DNA of 23,393 bases from an uncultured Lachnospiraceae bacterium (GTDB lineage Bacteria; Bacillota; Clostridia; Lachnospirales; Lachnospiraceae): positions 1 through 23,393 of the forward strand of contig CAJUHQ010000051.1 of the NCBI GenBank assembly GCA_910586095.1. The letters run 5' to 3'. The notes beneath the pieces were generated by a model, which saw only the letters and a program-made list of their open reading frames with translations, ran no database searches and was not told where the DNA came from. Shown here piece by piece: positions 1-8,529 of this stretch. The stretch's first letter is position 1; each line of letters begins with the position of its first letter. A program made the translations under genes and the position numbers.

Positions 1-29
1 AAAAGACAGCGTTTTTCATTTCTATTTGA

Positions 30-57
30 GCCGCCAAAGGCGGCATGGGGGATTAAT
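30..57 (+). repeat. GC hairpin related to the 65-bp repeat family
   Basis: GCCGCC (30-35), AAA, GGCGGC (39-44) form a perfect 6-bp hairpin followed by ATGGGGGATTAATATG, which runs into the start codon of the first gene. The order of parts, a GC stem with an A-rich loop then ATGGGRG and TTAATRTG, matches the repeat units at 9881-10140. The G-run at 46-51 also serves as the ribosome site of the next gene. That this is a diverged copy of the same family is inference from the shared layout. Confidence 0.5.
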
Positions 58-693
58 ATGGCAGAACTAAAGGTAAAAAGAAGGATATTGAGTGCCTGTC
101 AAACCAATTGCTATTATGTGTATCGGCAAGGTGCGAATGAGATTGTGGTGATTGATCCAGGTGATGATGGTGACATTGTCTATGAAGATGTAAAACGTTT
201 AGGGTTTGAAAAGGTGGCAGGAATCTTGTTGACACATGGTCATGGAGATCATACAGGCGGTGCTCGAAAATTAAAGGAAAAAAGCGGAGCAAAGATCTAT
301 GCCTATGAGGATGAGGCAGAGATTTTAAAAGATCCAGAAAAAAATCTATCAGGGTGGTTTGGCACTGCTTATGGTTTTGAGGCAGACGAGTATTTTAGGG
401 ATAAGCAAACCTTTACGATGGCAGATGTAGAGTTTGAAGTTTTGCACACACCAGGTCATACGAAAGGTGGCTGCTGCTATTATGTAGCAGCAGATCATGT
501 TTTGTTTTGCGGGGATACGATTTTTAATGGTTCTGTGGGAAGAACAGACTTTTATTCTGGTTCTATGAAAGTGTTAGGAGACTCGATTCGGGAACGGATT
601 ATGACGCTGCCTGATGATGTAAAGTTATACTCAGGGCACGGAGAGGCAACAACTGTTGGATATGAAAGAAATTATAATCCATGCTTGGGATAG
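58..693 (+). CDS. MBL-fold metallo-hydrolase (glyoxalase II-like)
   Basis: A 211-residue cytosolic protein of the metallo-beta-lactamase fold, in the small glyoxalase II-like group (YqgX/YcbL-like). The metal-binding motif T-H-x-H-x-D-H is seen at H60, H62, D64 and H65, with further ligands H134 (TPGHTKGG), D153 (FCGDTIF) and H194 (SGHGE), so the dinuclear site looks complete. Length is normal for the short family that lacks the glyoxalase II C-terminal domain. Hydrolysis of a thioester such as S-lactoylglutathione is typical of relatives, but the true substrate is unknown. The ATG at 58 follows a G-rich ribosome site. In many Firmicutes a gene of this kind lies between dtd and hemZ, which fits the neighbour downstream. 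Confidence 0.85.
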   Translation: MAELKVKRRILSACQTNCYYVYRQGANEIVVIDPGDDGDIVYEDVKRLGFEKVAGILLTHGHGDHTGGARKLKEKSGAKIYAYEDEAEILKDPEKNLSGWFGTAYGFEADEYFRDKQTFTMADVEFEVLHTPGHTKGGCCYYVAADHVLFCGDTIFNGSVGRTDFYSGSMKVLGDSIRERIMTLPDDVKLYSGHGEATTVGYERNYNPCLG

Positions 694-711
694 CATACCC
701 AAGCATGGATT
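677..711 (+). terminator. Stem-loop at the 3' end of the MBL gene
   Basis: A perfect 13-bp stem (ATCCATGCTTGGG at 677-689, CCCAAGCATGGAT at 698-710) with an 8-base loop spans the stop codon of the MBL gene. Only a short T-run (TTTG) follows, so it may be a weak terminator or an mRNA 3'-end stabiliser. Confidence 0.5.
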
Positions 712-876
712 TGTAATGCATATGGGATTCTAAGAAGAATATTGTAACTAAAACCATCTGTGTTAGGCATACGAGTATTTGATTGTATGGAGTACATAAG
801 GAAAGTAACTGCTGTTACAAATATATGTTCGATTTACTTCTTAGAGTAGAATGTGATAGGCATAAGGAATTGTGGC

Positions 877-2319
877 ATGATAAAAGTATATACAAACAGG
901 GAAAATTATCAGTATGATTTGCACGCACTGATTAAGGCATTTTATCCAGATCAGGAAGTAAAAGTATTTGGAGAAGACAGTTATCAAGAACAAGAAAATG
1001 GATGGGCGAGTATTCGATTTCTAGAAGATAAAATGGAAACTGTCTTTGCCATGTGCAAGGTCAAAGAGTATACAAATTTATATAAGAAAGATCAGCCAAT
1101 TACAAAAAATACATACAAATTGTCTCTTTATAGAAATCTATGTGATTATACTGGCAAAACACTTCCGTGGGGAAATTTGACAGGTATCAGGCCAACAAAA
1201 ATTTCGATGGGGTTATTGGCAGAGAAAAAAGATGACGCGACAATTGTTGAACAAATGAGAACACTTTATGCAGTCAGTGACCAAAAGGCACGTCTAAGTC
1301 TGGAGATTGCAAAACGTGAGCGGCAGATTCTGGACAAAATTCACTATAGAGATGGGTACAGCCTCTATATCGGGATTCCATTTTGTCCAACTACTTGCCT
1401 ATATTGTTCGTTTACATCATACCCCATTACGGTGTGGCGTACACATATACAGGAGTATTTAGAGGCACTTTTTCGTGAAATAGACTTTATAGCTAAAACA
1501 TATCAAAATAAAATAGTAGATACCATTTATATTGGTGGAGGCACACCAACAACATTAGAAGCAAATGAGTTAGAGATACTTTTAAAAAAAATACAAGATA
1601 CATTTGATATCACAAACGTGCAAGAGTTTACAGTGGAAGCAGGACGCGCCGACAGCATCACAAGAGAAAAATTAGATGTATTAAAACAATATAGAGTTAC
1701 GCGAATCTCGGTCAATCCTCAGACTATGCAGGACAAAACACTTCGGATCATTGGAAGACAACATACATCCGATCAAGTAAGAGAAGCGTTTTTGATGGCA
1801 CGTGAGGCTGGATTTGACAATATTAATATGGATTTGATTTTAGGATTGCCAGGGGAATTGGAGGAGGATGTACAAGATACCATCAATCAAATAAAGCAGT
1901 TAGGACCAGACAATTTGACAGTTCATTCTTTGGCTGTAAAGCGTGCATCCAATTTGAGTCAATGGATAGAGAAAAATGGGATAGAGATGTTTCACAATAC
2001 AGATGCTACAATGGAGATTGCAGCAAAAGGGGCGGCCGATATGAATATGAAACCCTATTATTTGTATCGTCAGAAAAATATGTCTGGAAATTTTGAAAAT
2101 GTAGGGTACGCTCAGGAAAATAAGTATGGGATATACAATATTCTAATTATGGAGGAAGTTCAGACTATTGTGGCACTTGGCGCAGGCGGCATCTCAAAAA
2201 GAGTTTATGATGACGGACGCATTGAGCGATGTGAGAATGTGAAGGATGTTTCCCAATATATCAATAGAATTGACGAAATGATAGAGAGAAAGAAACAGCT
2301 TTTGACACCTGATGAATAA
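877..2319 (+). CDS. hemZ: Coproporphyrinogen dehydrogenase HemZ (radical SAM)
   Basis: A 480-residue radical SAM protein of the HemN/HemZ group, associated with oxygen-independent oxidative decarboxylation of coproporphyrinogen III in heme synthesis. The [4Fe-4S] motif C-x3-C-x2-C is seen at C170, C174 and C177 (IPFCPTTCLYCSF), followed by the IGGGTP SAM-binding strand and the ENxDLILGLPGE-like region (NINMDLILGLPGE). The N-terminal 160 residues, including LTGIRPTK, are the extension typical of HemZ and absent from HemN. I chose ATG 877 because AAGGA (864-868) sits 8 bases upstream; an in-frame GTG at 853 has no such site. Real activity of HemZ proteins in anaerobes is less certain than for HemN. 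A terminator follows. Confidence 0.88.
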   Translation: MIKVYTNRENYQYDLHALIKAFYPDQEVKVFGEDSYQEQENGWASIRFLEDKMETVFAMCKVKEYTNLYKKDQPITKNTYKLSLYRNLCDYTGKTLPWGNLTGIRPTKISMGLLAEKKDDATIVEQMRTLYAVSDQKARLSLEIAKRERQILDKIHYRDGYSLYIGIPFCPTTCLYCSFTSYPITVWRTHIQEYLEALFREIDFIAKTYQNKIVDTIYIGGGTPTTLEANELEILLKKIQDTFDITNVQEFTVEAGRADSITREKLDVLKQYRVTRISVNPQTMQDKTLRIIGRQHTSDQVREAFLMAREAGFDNINMDLILGLPGELEEDVQDTINQIKQLGPDNLTVHSLAVKRASNLSQWIEKNGIEMFHNTDATMEIAAKGAADMNMKPYYLYRQKNMSGNFENVGYAQENKYGIYNILIMEEVQTIVALGAGGISKRVYDDGRIERCENVKDVSQYINRIDEMIERKKQLLTPDE

Positions 2320-2344
2320 GTATTAGAAAACATCAACATTCCTT

Positions 2345-2380
2345 AAAGGACATTTCATTGTTATGTGAAATGTCCTTTTT
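2345..2380 (+). terminator. Rho-independent terminator after hemZ
   Basis: AAAGGACATTTCA (2345-2357) pairs perfectly over 13 bp with TGAAATGTCCTTT (2366-2378) around an 8-base loop and ends in TTTTT. It separates hemZ from the sugar-use genes. Confidence 0.9.
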
Positions 2381-2604
2381 GTAGTGCACAAAAACCTAGA
2401 GGAAAGTTGTCAGCAAAAGTCAACAGTTCTCATTAATACGCACAAAAAAGAAAAGCAGTTCTACTTGATTAGGATGAGATATGTCTTGTTAAAAGCTTGA
2501 ACAACAAAAAAAGACAAATATTCGCATACTTATCTATATTCAATGCTCTTTCTAAAAGGATATAATAAAAATATGATATAAGAAGCATGGTAATACAAGG
2601 AGGT
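2381..2604 (+). promoter_or_regulatory. Intergenic region with a candidate -10 for the sugar locus
   Basis: No gene is seen here. TATAAT at 2561-2566 is a good -10 element, but the -35 candidates at the right distance (TTCAAT at 2539-2544, spacer 16) are weak, as expected for a promoter that needs an activator such as the YesN-type regulator encoded at the end of the locus. A strong Shine-Dalgarno-like AAGGAGG lies at 2597-2603. Confidence 0.4.
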
Positions 2605-2639
2605 TCAAGTTTGTGTCTGCGCTGCAACCACAAACTTGA
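2605..2639 (+). promoter_or_regulatory. Leader hairpin ahead of the phosphorylase gene
   Basis: TCAAGTTTGTG (2605-2615) pairs perfectly over 11 bp with CACAAACTTGA (2629-2639) around a 13-base loop. It starts one base after AAGGAGG (2597-2603) and ends one base before an ATG (2641) whose reading frame closes at once (ATG CGC TAA). The true start of the phosphorylase lies 36 bases beyond the hairpin. No T-run follows, so it is not a terminator. A role as translational control element or operator is inference. Confidence 0.5.
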
Positions 2640-2674
2640 GATGCGCTAAAAGCAGTGCAGAAATGAGGGTAAAA

Positions 2675-5146
2675 ATGAAATATGGTCATTTTGATAATGA
2701 AAAGCGAGAATATGTGATCGACAAAGTGGATTTGCCAGTCTCATGGACCAATTATTTAGGTGTGGAAGATCTATGTGCAGTAGTAAACCACACGGCAGGA
2801 GGCTACCTTTTTTATAAGACACCAGAATATCACAGAATCACAAGATTTAGAGCAAATAGTATACCAATGGACCGACCAGGACATTATGTGTATCTTAGGG
2901 ATAATGACAGTGAGGATTATTGGAGTATTTCCTGGCAACCAGTAGGGAAGCCACTTGATAAGGCAAAATATAGCTGTCGTCATGGTTTGTCCTATTCTGT
3001 ATATGAGTGTTGTTATGATAAGATAAGGGCAAGGCAAACATTGTCAGTTCCACTTGGCGACAAATTAGAAGTATGGGATGTAGTGGTCAAAAATGAGGAT
3101 ACAAAACCTAGGAGGTTGAGCCTGTTTAGTTATTGCGAATTTTCTTTTCATCATATTGCTATTGATAATCAGAATTTTCAGATGAGCTTGTATTGTTCTG
3201 GATCTTCTTATGAAGATGGAGTGATCGAGTGTGATTTGTTCTATGAACAATTTGGCGCTCAATATTTTACAATGAAAGTTGTGGATCATCCTAGCATGAG
3301 GGGGCATTTATCTACAGAAGGTGGCGAAATATGGAACGCGGAGCCAGATGGATTTGACTGTCTGCGTGATGAGTTTATTGGCCGCTATAGAACAGAAGAT
3401 AATCCAATTGCTGTGGAGAAAGGGCAGTGTAGTGGTTCTTATGAACTGGGGAACAATCATTGCGGATCTTTACAAAAAAATATCCAACTAGAGCCAGGCG
3501 AGGAAATCCGAGTTCTGTTTTTGTTAGGAGAAGGAAATAGAGAAGAAGGAAAGAAAGCACGGCAAAGGTATGCGACACCAGAGGCAGCAGATAAGATTTA
3601 TGAGAAATTGAAAGCTTTTTGGGACAAAAAATTAAAGAAGCTTCAAATTCAGACTCCAAATGAGGGAATGAATACACTAATCAATGTATGGACGCTTTAT
3701 CAGTCGGAAATCAATGTAATGTTTTCACGTTTTGCCTCTTTTATTGAGGTAGGTGGGCGCGTTGGTCTGGGATATCGTGATACAGCGCAGGATGCTATGA
3801 CAATTCCACATTCCAATCCAGACAAGTGTAGGCAGCGCATTATAGAGTTGCTGCAAGGACTTGTTTCCGAAGGGTATGGTCTTCATCTGTTTCAGCCAGA
3901 ATGGTTTCAGCCAGAGCCAGAGCAAAAACCATTTCAGTCGCCTACAGTGATACCTAGTCACGACAAGAAAACAATTGTGCATGGACTTGCAGATGCTTGT
4001 GCAGACGATGCATTGTGGTTGATTCCATCTATTGTGGAGTATATCAAGGAGACAGGAGACACAGGATTTGTGGATGAACTAGTGACATACGCAGATGGCG
4101 CAGAGGGAACAGTCTATGAGCATATGATGCGAATTTTGGATTTTTCTGCTAAACAGATAGGAGAGCATGGTATCTGCAAGGGACTGCGTGCAGATTGGAA
4201 TGACTGTTTGAATCTAGGTGGCGGAGAGAGCGCTATGGTTTCCTTTTTACATTATTGGGCACTAGAGCACTTTATAGAGTTGGCTAGATATCTAGACAGG
4301 CAAGAAGATGTGACAACATACCAAAATATGGCAGATCATGTAAAAAAAGTTTGTGATGAAGAACTATGGGATGGTGAATGGTTTATTCGTGGGATCACAA
4401 AAAATGGAAAGCGGATCGGGACAAGCAAAGACCTAGAAGGAAAGGTTCATCTCGAATCCAATGCATGGGCAGTCCTTTCTGGTGCAGCAGATGAACAAAG
4501 AGGACGTCAAGCGATGGACAGTGTAGATACATACCTTTATACGCCTTGGGGACTGATGTTAAATTCACCCTCCTATACAGTACCTGATGATGATATTGGC
4601 TTTATAACTAGGGTCTATCCAGGGATCAAGGAGAATGGGGCAGTCTTTTCACATCCAAACCCTTGGGCTTGGGCGGCAGAATGTAAGCTTGGCAGAGGTG
4701 ACAGAGCTATGAAATTTTATAATGCCTTGTGCCCTTACTGGCAAAATGATAAAATAGAGATAAGAGAAGCAGAACCCTATTCATATTGCCAGTTTATTAT
4801 GGGAAAAGATCATTCAGCCCACGGACGAGCAAGGCATCCTTTTATGACTGGTAGTGGTGGATGGGCCTACTTTGCTGCGACTCGATATATGTTGGGGGTG
4901 CGTCCAGGATTTGAAGATTTGGAACTAGATCCTTGTATACCTGCAAATTGGAGTGGTTTTACTGTGACTAGACAGTGGCGCGGGGTTACATATGAGATCG
5001 AGGTGGTCAACCCCGATGGAGTGATGAAAGGCGTAAAGGAGTTGTATCTTGATGGTGAAAGAGTGAACAAAATTCCTCTTATGGAAAAGAAAACACTGCA
5101 TCAGATCAAGGTTGTGATGGGAAAGGCAGGGAAAATACATGATTAA
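2675..5146 (+). CDS. chbP: GH94 phosphorylase, N,N'-diacetylchitobiose phosphorylase-like
   Basis: An 823-residue cytosolic enzyme without signal peptide. GH94 enzymes split a beta-disaccharide with phosphate; this one is closest, as I recall the sequence, to the Vibrio chitobiose phosphorylase, which yields GlcNAc-1-phosphate plus GlcNAc. Shared features are the N-terminus MKYGHFDNEKREYVI, DRPGHYVYLRDNDS, FIEVGGRVGLGYRDTAQD, the catalytic-acid motif RADWNDCLNLGGGES (general acid expected at D510) and the phosphate-loop region TGSGGWAYF. By hand alignment V647 (RVYPG) falls where the Vibrio enzyme has a valine linked to N-acetyl recognition. ATG 2675 matches the family start and has GAGGG at 2665-2669; in-frame TTG 2636 and ATG 2663 look wrong. 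Cellobiose or another beta-disaccharide remains possible. The stop overlaps the mutase start by 8 bases. Confidence 0.85.
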   Translation: MKYGHFDNEKREYVIDKVDLPVSWTNYLGVEDLCAVVNHTAGGYLFYKTPEYHRITRFRANSIPMDRPGHYVYLRDNDSEDYWSISWQPVGKPLDKAKYSCRHGLSYSVYECCYDKIRARQTLSVPLGDKLEVWDVVVKNEDTKPRRLSLFSYCEFSFHHIAIDNQNFQMSLYCSGSSYEDGVIECDLFYEQFGAQYFTMKVVDHPSMRGHLSTEGGEIWNAEPDGFDCLRDEFIGRYRTEDNPIAVEKGQCSGSYELGNNHCGSLQKNIQLEPGEEIRVLFLLGEGNREEGKKARQRYATPEAADKIYEKLKAFWDKKLKKLQIQTPNEGMNTLINVWTLYQSEINVMFSRFASFIEVGGRVGLGYRDTAQDAMTIPHSNPDKCRQRIIELLQGLVSEGYGLHLFQPEWFQPEPEQKPFQSPTVIPSHDKKTIVHGLADACADDALWLIPSIVEYIKETGDTGFVDELVTYADGAEGTVYEHMMRILDFSAKQIGEHGICKGLRADWNDCLNLGGGESAMVSFLHYWALEHFIELARYLDRQEDVTTYQNMADHVKKVCDEELWDGEWFIRGITKNGKRIGTSKDLEGKVHLESNAWAVLSGAADEQRGRQAMDSVDTYLYTPWGLMLNSPSYTVPDDDIGFITRVYPGIKENGAVFSHPNPWAWAAECKLGRGDRAMKFYNALCPYWQNDKIEIREAEPYSYCQFIMGKDHSAHGRARHPFMTGSGGWAYFAATRYMLGVRPGFEDLELDPCIPANWSGFTVTRQWRGVTYEIEVVNPDGVMKGVKELYLDGERVNKIPLMEKKTLHQIKVVMGKAGKIHD

Positions 5147-6557
5147 ATTTGGTACAGGCGGATGGCGCGCGGTCATTGGGGATGAGTTTACAAAGGCAAA
5201 TATTCAGTTATTGGCCAGAGCACTGAGCGACAAGATGAAAGCAGAGGGAAAAACAGATCAAGGGATTGTGATTGGTTATGACAGGCGCTTTTTGTCAAAG
5301 GAAGCTATGCAATGGGCAGGAGAAGTGTTTGCGGCGGAAGGTATCACAGCCTACTTAATTAACAAATCGTCACCAACCCCGCTCGTTATGTTCTATGTGA
5401 TGAAGCATGGGCTTTCTTATGGGATGATGGTGACGGCTAGCCACAATCCTGCGATCTACAATGGTATAAAAGTATTTACAGCAGGAGGTAGAGATGCGGA
5501 CGAGGGCCAGACACAGGAAATCGAGGAATATATTAGCAAATTAGATCCGGCATCCGTTTGTGGGATGGAATATGATGAAGCACTGGCAAGCGGCATGATT
5601 CAAGAGATCTATCCATTGAATGAATATTTAGATAATATCATATCCGCAGTGGATACGGATGTGATTCGTGCAAAAGGATTGCGGGTAGTATTAGATCCTT
5701 TATATGGAGTGAGTGAAACGTCTTTGGCAACGATTCTGCATACGGCGCGATGTGAGCTAACAGTAGTTCACGACAGGCATGATACACTCTTTGGAGGGAA
5801 GCTGCCAGCACCCAATGCGGCAACGCTTAGACATCTACAAAATACAGTGATCGACAGCAAAGCAGACATTGGCATTGCCACAGATGGAGATGCGGATCGG
5901 ATTGGCGTGATTGACGATACGGGGCGTTTCCTGCATCCTAATGACATTCTCGTGTTACTTTATTACTATTTGGTAAAATACAAAGGATGGGAAGGCCCAG
6001 TGGTGAGAAATATTGCTACGACCCATATGTTGGACAAGGTGGCACAGCGGTTTGGGCAAGTTTGCTATGAGGTGCCAGTAGGCTTTAAACATATCTCTGC
6101 GAAAATGAATGTAGTGGGTGCAATTTTGGGTGGAGAATCCTCTGGTGGTCTTACAGTGCGTGGTCATATCAATGGTAAGGATGGCATCTATGCGGCGGCA
6201 CTTCTAGTAGAAATGATTGCAGTGACCAAAAAGAAGCTGTCAGAGATCTATGGGGAGATCGAGAAGGAATGTGGCGCGATCTTTATGGAGGAGAGAGATT
6301 ACAAATTCAATCAGGAAAAGAAAGAGGCAATACATAAGATACTGATAGTAGAAAAGAAGTTGCCAGAACTTCCCTATGAGATTGATAAGGTTTCTTATTT
6401 AGATGGCAGCAAGGTGTACTTTAAAAATGGAGGCTGGGTCATTGGAAGATTTTCGGGGACGGAGCCATTGCTTAGAATCTTCTGTGAAATGCCAGAATCA
6501 GAGATGGCAAAGCAAGTATGTGATATTTATGAAGCATTTTTAGGTTTAAAGAAGTAA
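5139..6557 (+). CDS. Phosphoglucomutase/phosphoacetylglucosamine mutase family protein
   Basis: A 472-residue alpha-D-phosphohexomutase that interconverts sugar-1- and sugar-6-phosphates. All four active-site loops are visible: the phosphoserine loop TASHNP (S101), the metal loop DGDADR (D249, D251, D253), the sugar loop GGESSGG (331-337) and the phosphate-binding loop RFSGTEPLLRI (437-447). Length fits the prokaryotic phosphomannomutase/phosphoglucomutase subgroup. It overlaps the phosphorylase gene by 8 bases and has AGGGA at 5128-5132, so the two are translationally coupled. The natural job is converting the sugar-1-phosphate released by the phosphorylase, GlcNAc-1-P or Glc-1-P, to the 6-phosphate for entry into glycolysis or amino-sugar metabolism. 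Which sugar cannot be read from these motifs. Confidence 0.88.
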   Translation: MIKFGTGGWRAVIGDEFTKANIQLLARALSDKMKAEGKTDQGIVIGYDRRFLSKEAMQWAGEVFAAEGITAYLINKSSPTPLVMFYVMKHGLSYGMMVTASHNPAIYNGIKVFTAGGRDADEGQTQEIEEYISKLDPASVCGMEYDEALASGMIQEIYPLNEYLDNIISAVDTDVIRAKGLRVVLDPLYGVSETSLATILHTARCELTVVHDRHDTLFGGKLPAPNAATLRHLQNTVIDSKADIGIATDGDADRIGVIDDTGRFLHPNDILVLLYYYLVKYKGWEGPVVRNIATTHMLDKVAQRFGQVCYEVPVGFKHISAKMNVVGAILGGESSGGLTVRGHINGKDGIYAAALLVEMIAVTKKKLSEIYGEIEKECGAIFMEERDYKFNQEKKEAIHKILIVEKKLPELPYEIDKVSYLDGSKVYFKNGGWVIGRFSGTEPLLRIFCEMPESEMAKQVCDIYEAFLGLKK

Positions 6558-8338
6558 TGAAAGTGCAAAAAAGTATGATGCAGGTAAAGGCGCCGTTAAA
6601 GTGGAGTATGGTCAAGTTGCTACTTTTGTGTTGGCTTCTTCCTTTAGCGGTAATTTCCTACCTGGTTTTTTATCTAGCAGTGGGAAAGATCAACTCGCAG
6701 ACGGAGCGCACGATCGTCACATCAGCTGATAATGCGGTCCGGATCTGCGAGATGCGAATGGACGCAGCGGTGGAGGCATCTAGAAACGCATCCTATTTTC
6801 CGACAGTTCGGGAAAGTTATGAACAATATCAGCAGGATGATAATGTGCTGGCCTTCCGAAAATCAATCAACCTTTTTCTGGAACGGCAATATTGTTATGA
6901 CGACAATTTTCTGTATACATCATTACTGTTTCTAGATGATTTGGAGGAAGATTTTTTTATTGCTTATAGAGGAAGTACTAGCAATGCTGTCTATCAGGCA
7001 AGCCGCAGGTTTAAAGAGAAAGTGATGTCAAAAGTGTTAGACATCGCATATAAGTTGGATACGGATGTGGCGGTGGTTGCCATAGAGGGCAAAATATATT
7101 TGATCCGCAATTTAATGACGACCTCCTATGATCCCTATGCCGTATTGACAATGGAATTGAACAAAGACGTGGTGTTTGGCAGTTTAGACGGCACGTGGGG
7201 CTATGAGGGAAGCGCCATCTATGTAGATGGCGTCTTTTTGACGGGGAATAATAGCAGTATTCTCAATGGAAGGCCAGGAATAGGGCCAGAGTTGTTTGAA
7301 GACAATAATAGAGAGAGTCGCCTTATAAAAAAGAACGGAGAATATTATGCCTATGTAGTCAGAAAACCAGATCGGCATTATATCGGCTATCTCATAGCAT
7401 TGAACAGACAAGCAGTAATTGATGAAACGTACGCATTGAAATATATATCATTTTTATTAATACTTTTTATGGTGCCTTTAGTGGTTATTGTGTTTCTTTT
7501 TTTCAGCAAAAAGGTGACAAGACCAATTGAAAATCTAATTAAGGCCGCTCATATGCTAGAGGAAGGAAATTTTGGCTATCAGATTGAAAGTGATACAAAT
7601 AGTCAGGAGTTTGAATATCTAGCAGAGGCATTTAATCGTATGTCTGCTAGATTGCAGAATCAGATCGATCGGATTTATACGGAGGAGCTTGCCTTAAAGG
7701 ATGCTCGAATTATGGCGTTGCAGGCGCAGATTAATCCGCATTTTTTGAATAATGCATTGGAGGTTATTAACTGGGAGGCACGGATTCATGAAAATTTTGA
7801 GGTAAGTCGGATGATCGAAAGTTTGTCAGTCATGCTAGAGGCGACGATGGACAGGCGACACAGGAGATTTGTGACACTAGCAGAGGAAATGTCTTATGTG
7901 GACGCGTATCTTTTTATCATAGCACAGCGAATGGGGGAACGGCTGAAGGTGAAAAAGGATGTGGATGAAAGTTTATTTTCACTCAAAATTCCTAGGCTGA
8001 TTATTCAACCTATTATTGAAAATGCAGTGGAACATGGTATCAATGGACAGGCAGAGGGACGAATCACTGTTCGTATTTTTAAAGATGCGGACAAAATGGT
8101 GATAGAAGTACGCAATATGGGTAAGATGTCAAAGCAGGATGAAGACAAAATCAAGACGCTGCTGTCGGATGATTACGAACCAGGAGATATGGGATCGATA
8201 AGTTTGGGGATTCGCAATGTGAATAGGCGAATTAAGATTATTTATGGTGAGGAATATGGACTGACGATCAAAAACGAAGAGAATGAAGAGACAGTGAGCA
8301 GAATTGTGGTGCAGGCAACAATAAAAGACAAGAAATAA
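6557..8338 (+). CDS. YesM-type sensor histidine kinase
   Basis: A 593-residue membrane sensor kinase. Order: a short basic N-terminus, transmembrane segment about 20-43, extracellular sensing region about 44-293 (dCache-like by length), transmembrane segment about 296-317, HAMP about 318-370, His_kinase domain with the phospho-acceptor H395 in QINPHFLNNALEVINW, then HATPase with the N-box IIENAVEHG (N489) and G-box GSISLGIRNVNRR (546-558). Start ATG overlaps the mutase stop (TAATG), implying coupling. Its partner is very likely the YesN-type regulator at 12104, which lies past the transporter genes rather than next door. Such pairs in Firmicutes usually sense oligosaccharides, sometimes via the binding protein, and activate the adjacent transporter. 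Confidence 0.9.
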   Translation: MKVQKSMMQVKAPLKWSMVKLLLLCWLLPLAVISYLVFYLAVGKINSQTERTIVTSADNAVRICEMRMDAAVEASRNASYFPTVRESYEQYQQDDNVLAFRKSINLFLERQYCYDDNFLYTSLLFLDDLEEDFFIAYRGSTSNAVYQASRRFKEKVMSKVLDIAYKLDTDVAVVAIEGKIYLIRNLMTTSYDPYAVLTMELNKDVVFGSLDGTWGYEGSAIYVDGVFLTGNNSSILNGRPGIGPELFEDNNRESRLIKKNGEYYAYVVRKPDRHYIGYLIALNRQAVIDETYALKYISFLLILFMVPLVVIVFLFFSKKVTRPIENLIKAAHMLEEGNFGYQIESDTNSQEFEYLAEAFNRMSARLQNQIDRIYTEELALKDARIMALQAQINPHFLNNALEVINWEARIHENFEVSRMIESLSVMLEATMDRRHRRFVTLAEEMSYVDAYLFIIAQRMGERLKVKKDVDESLFSLKIPRLIIQPIIENAVEHGINGQAEGRITVRIFKDADKMVIEVRNMGKMSKQDEDKIKTLLSDDYEPGDMGSISLGIRNVNRRIKIIYGEEYGLTIKNEENEETVSRIVVQATIKDKK

Positions 8339-8529
8339 CAAATCTGACAATTCCCTGTTTTATGTTTATTTTGTATGATAAATTCATAGCAAACGATAGA
8401 GGCAAAAAAGAAACATAGTGTCTGTGGGATGACAGCAAACCATATAAATTGGCAGTTCATCCTACAAAACCAAAAACCAATATCATTTCAATAAGATATA
8501 TGGTAATTCAAAACAGGGAGGTATGAGAT
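8339..8529 (+). other. Intergenic leader of the binding-protein gene
   Basis: This 191-base gap separates the kinase gene from the binding-protein gene. No hairpin terminator is seen. TATGAT at 8374-8379 with TTCCCT 17 bases upstream (8351-8356) is a weak promoter candidate. GGGAGG at 8516-8521 is the ribosome site of the next gene. Confidence 0.3.

Noticed and set aside
2636..2674. Upstream starts for the phosphorylase (TTG 2636, ATG 2663)
   Set aside because: The TTG lies inside the leader hairpin and the extra residues do not match the family N-terminus; ATG 2675 has GAGGG at good spacing and begins with MKYGHFD.
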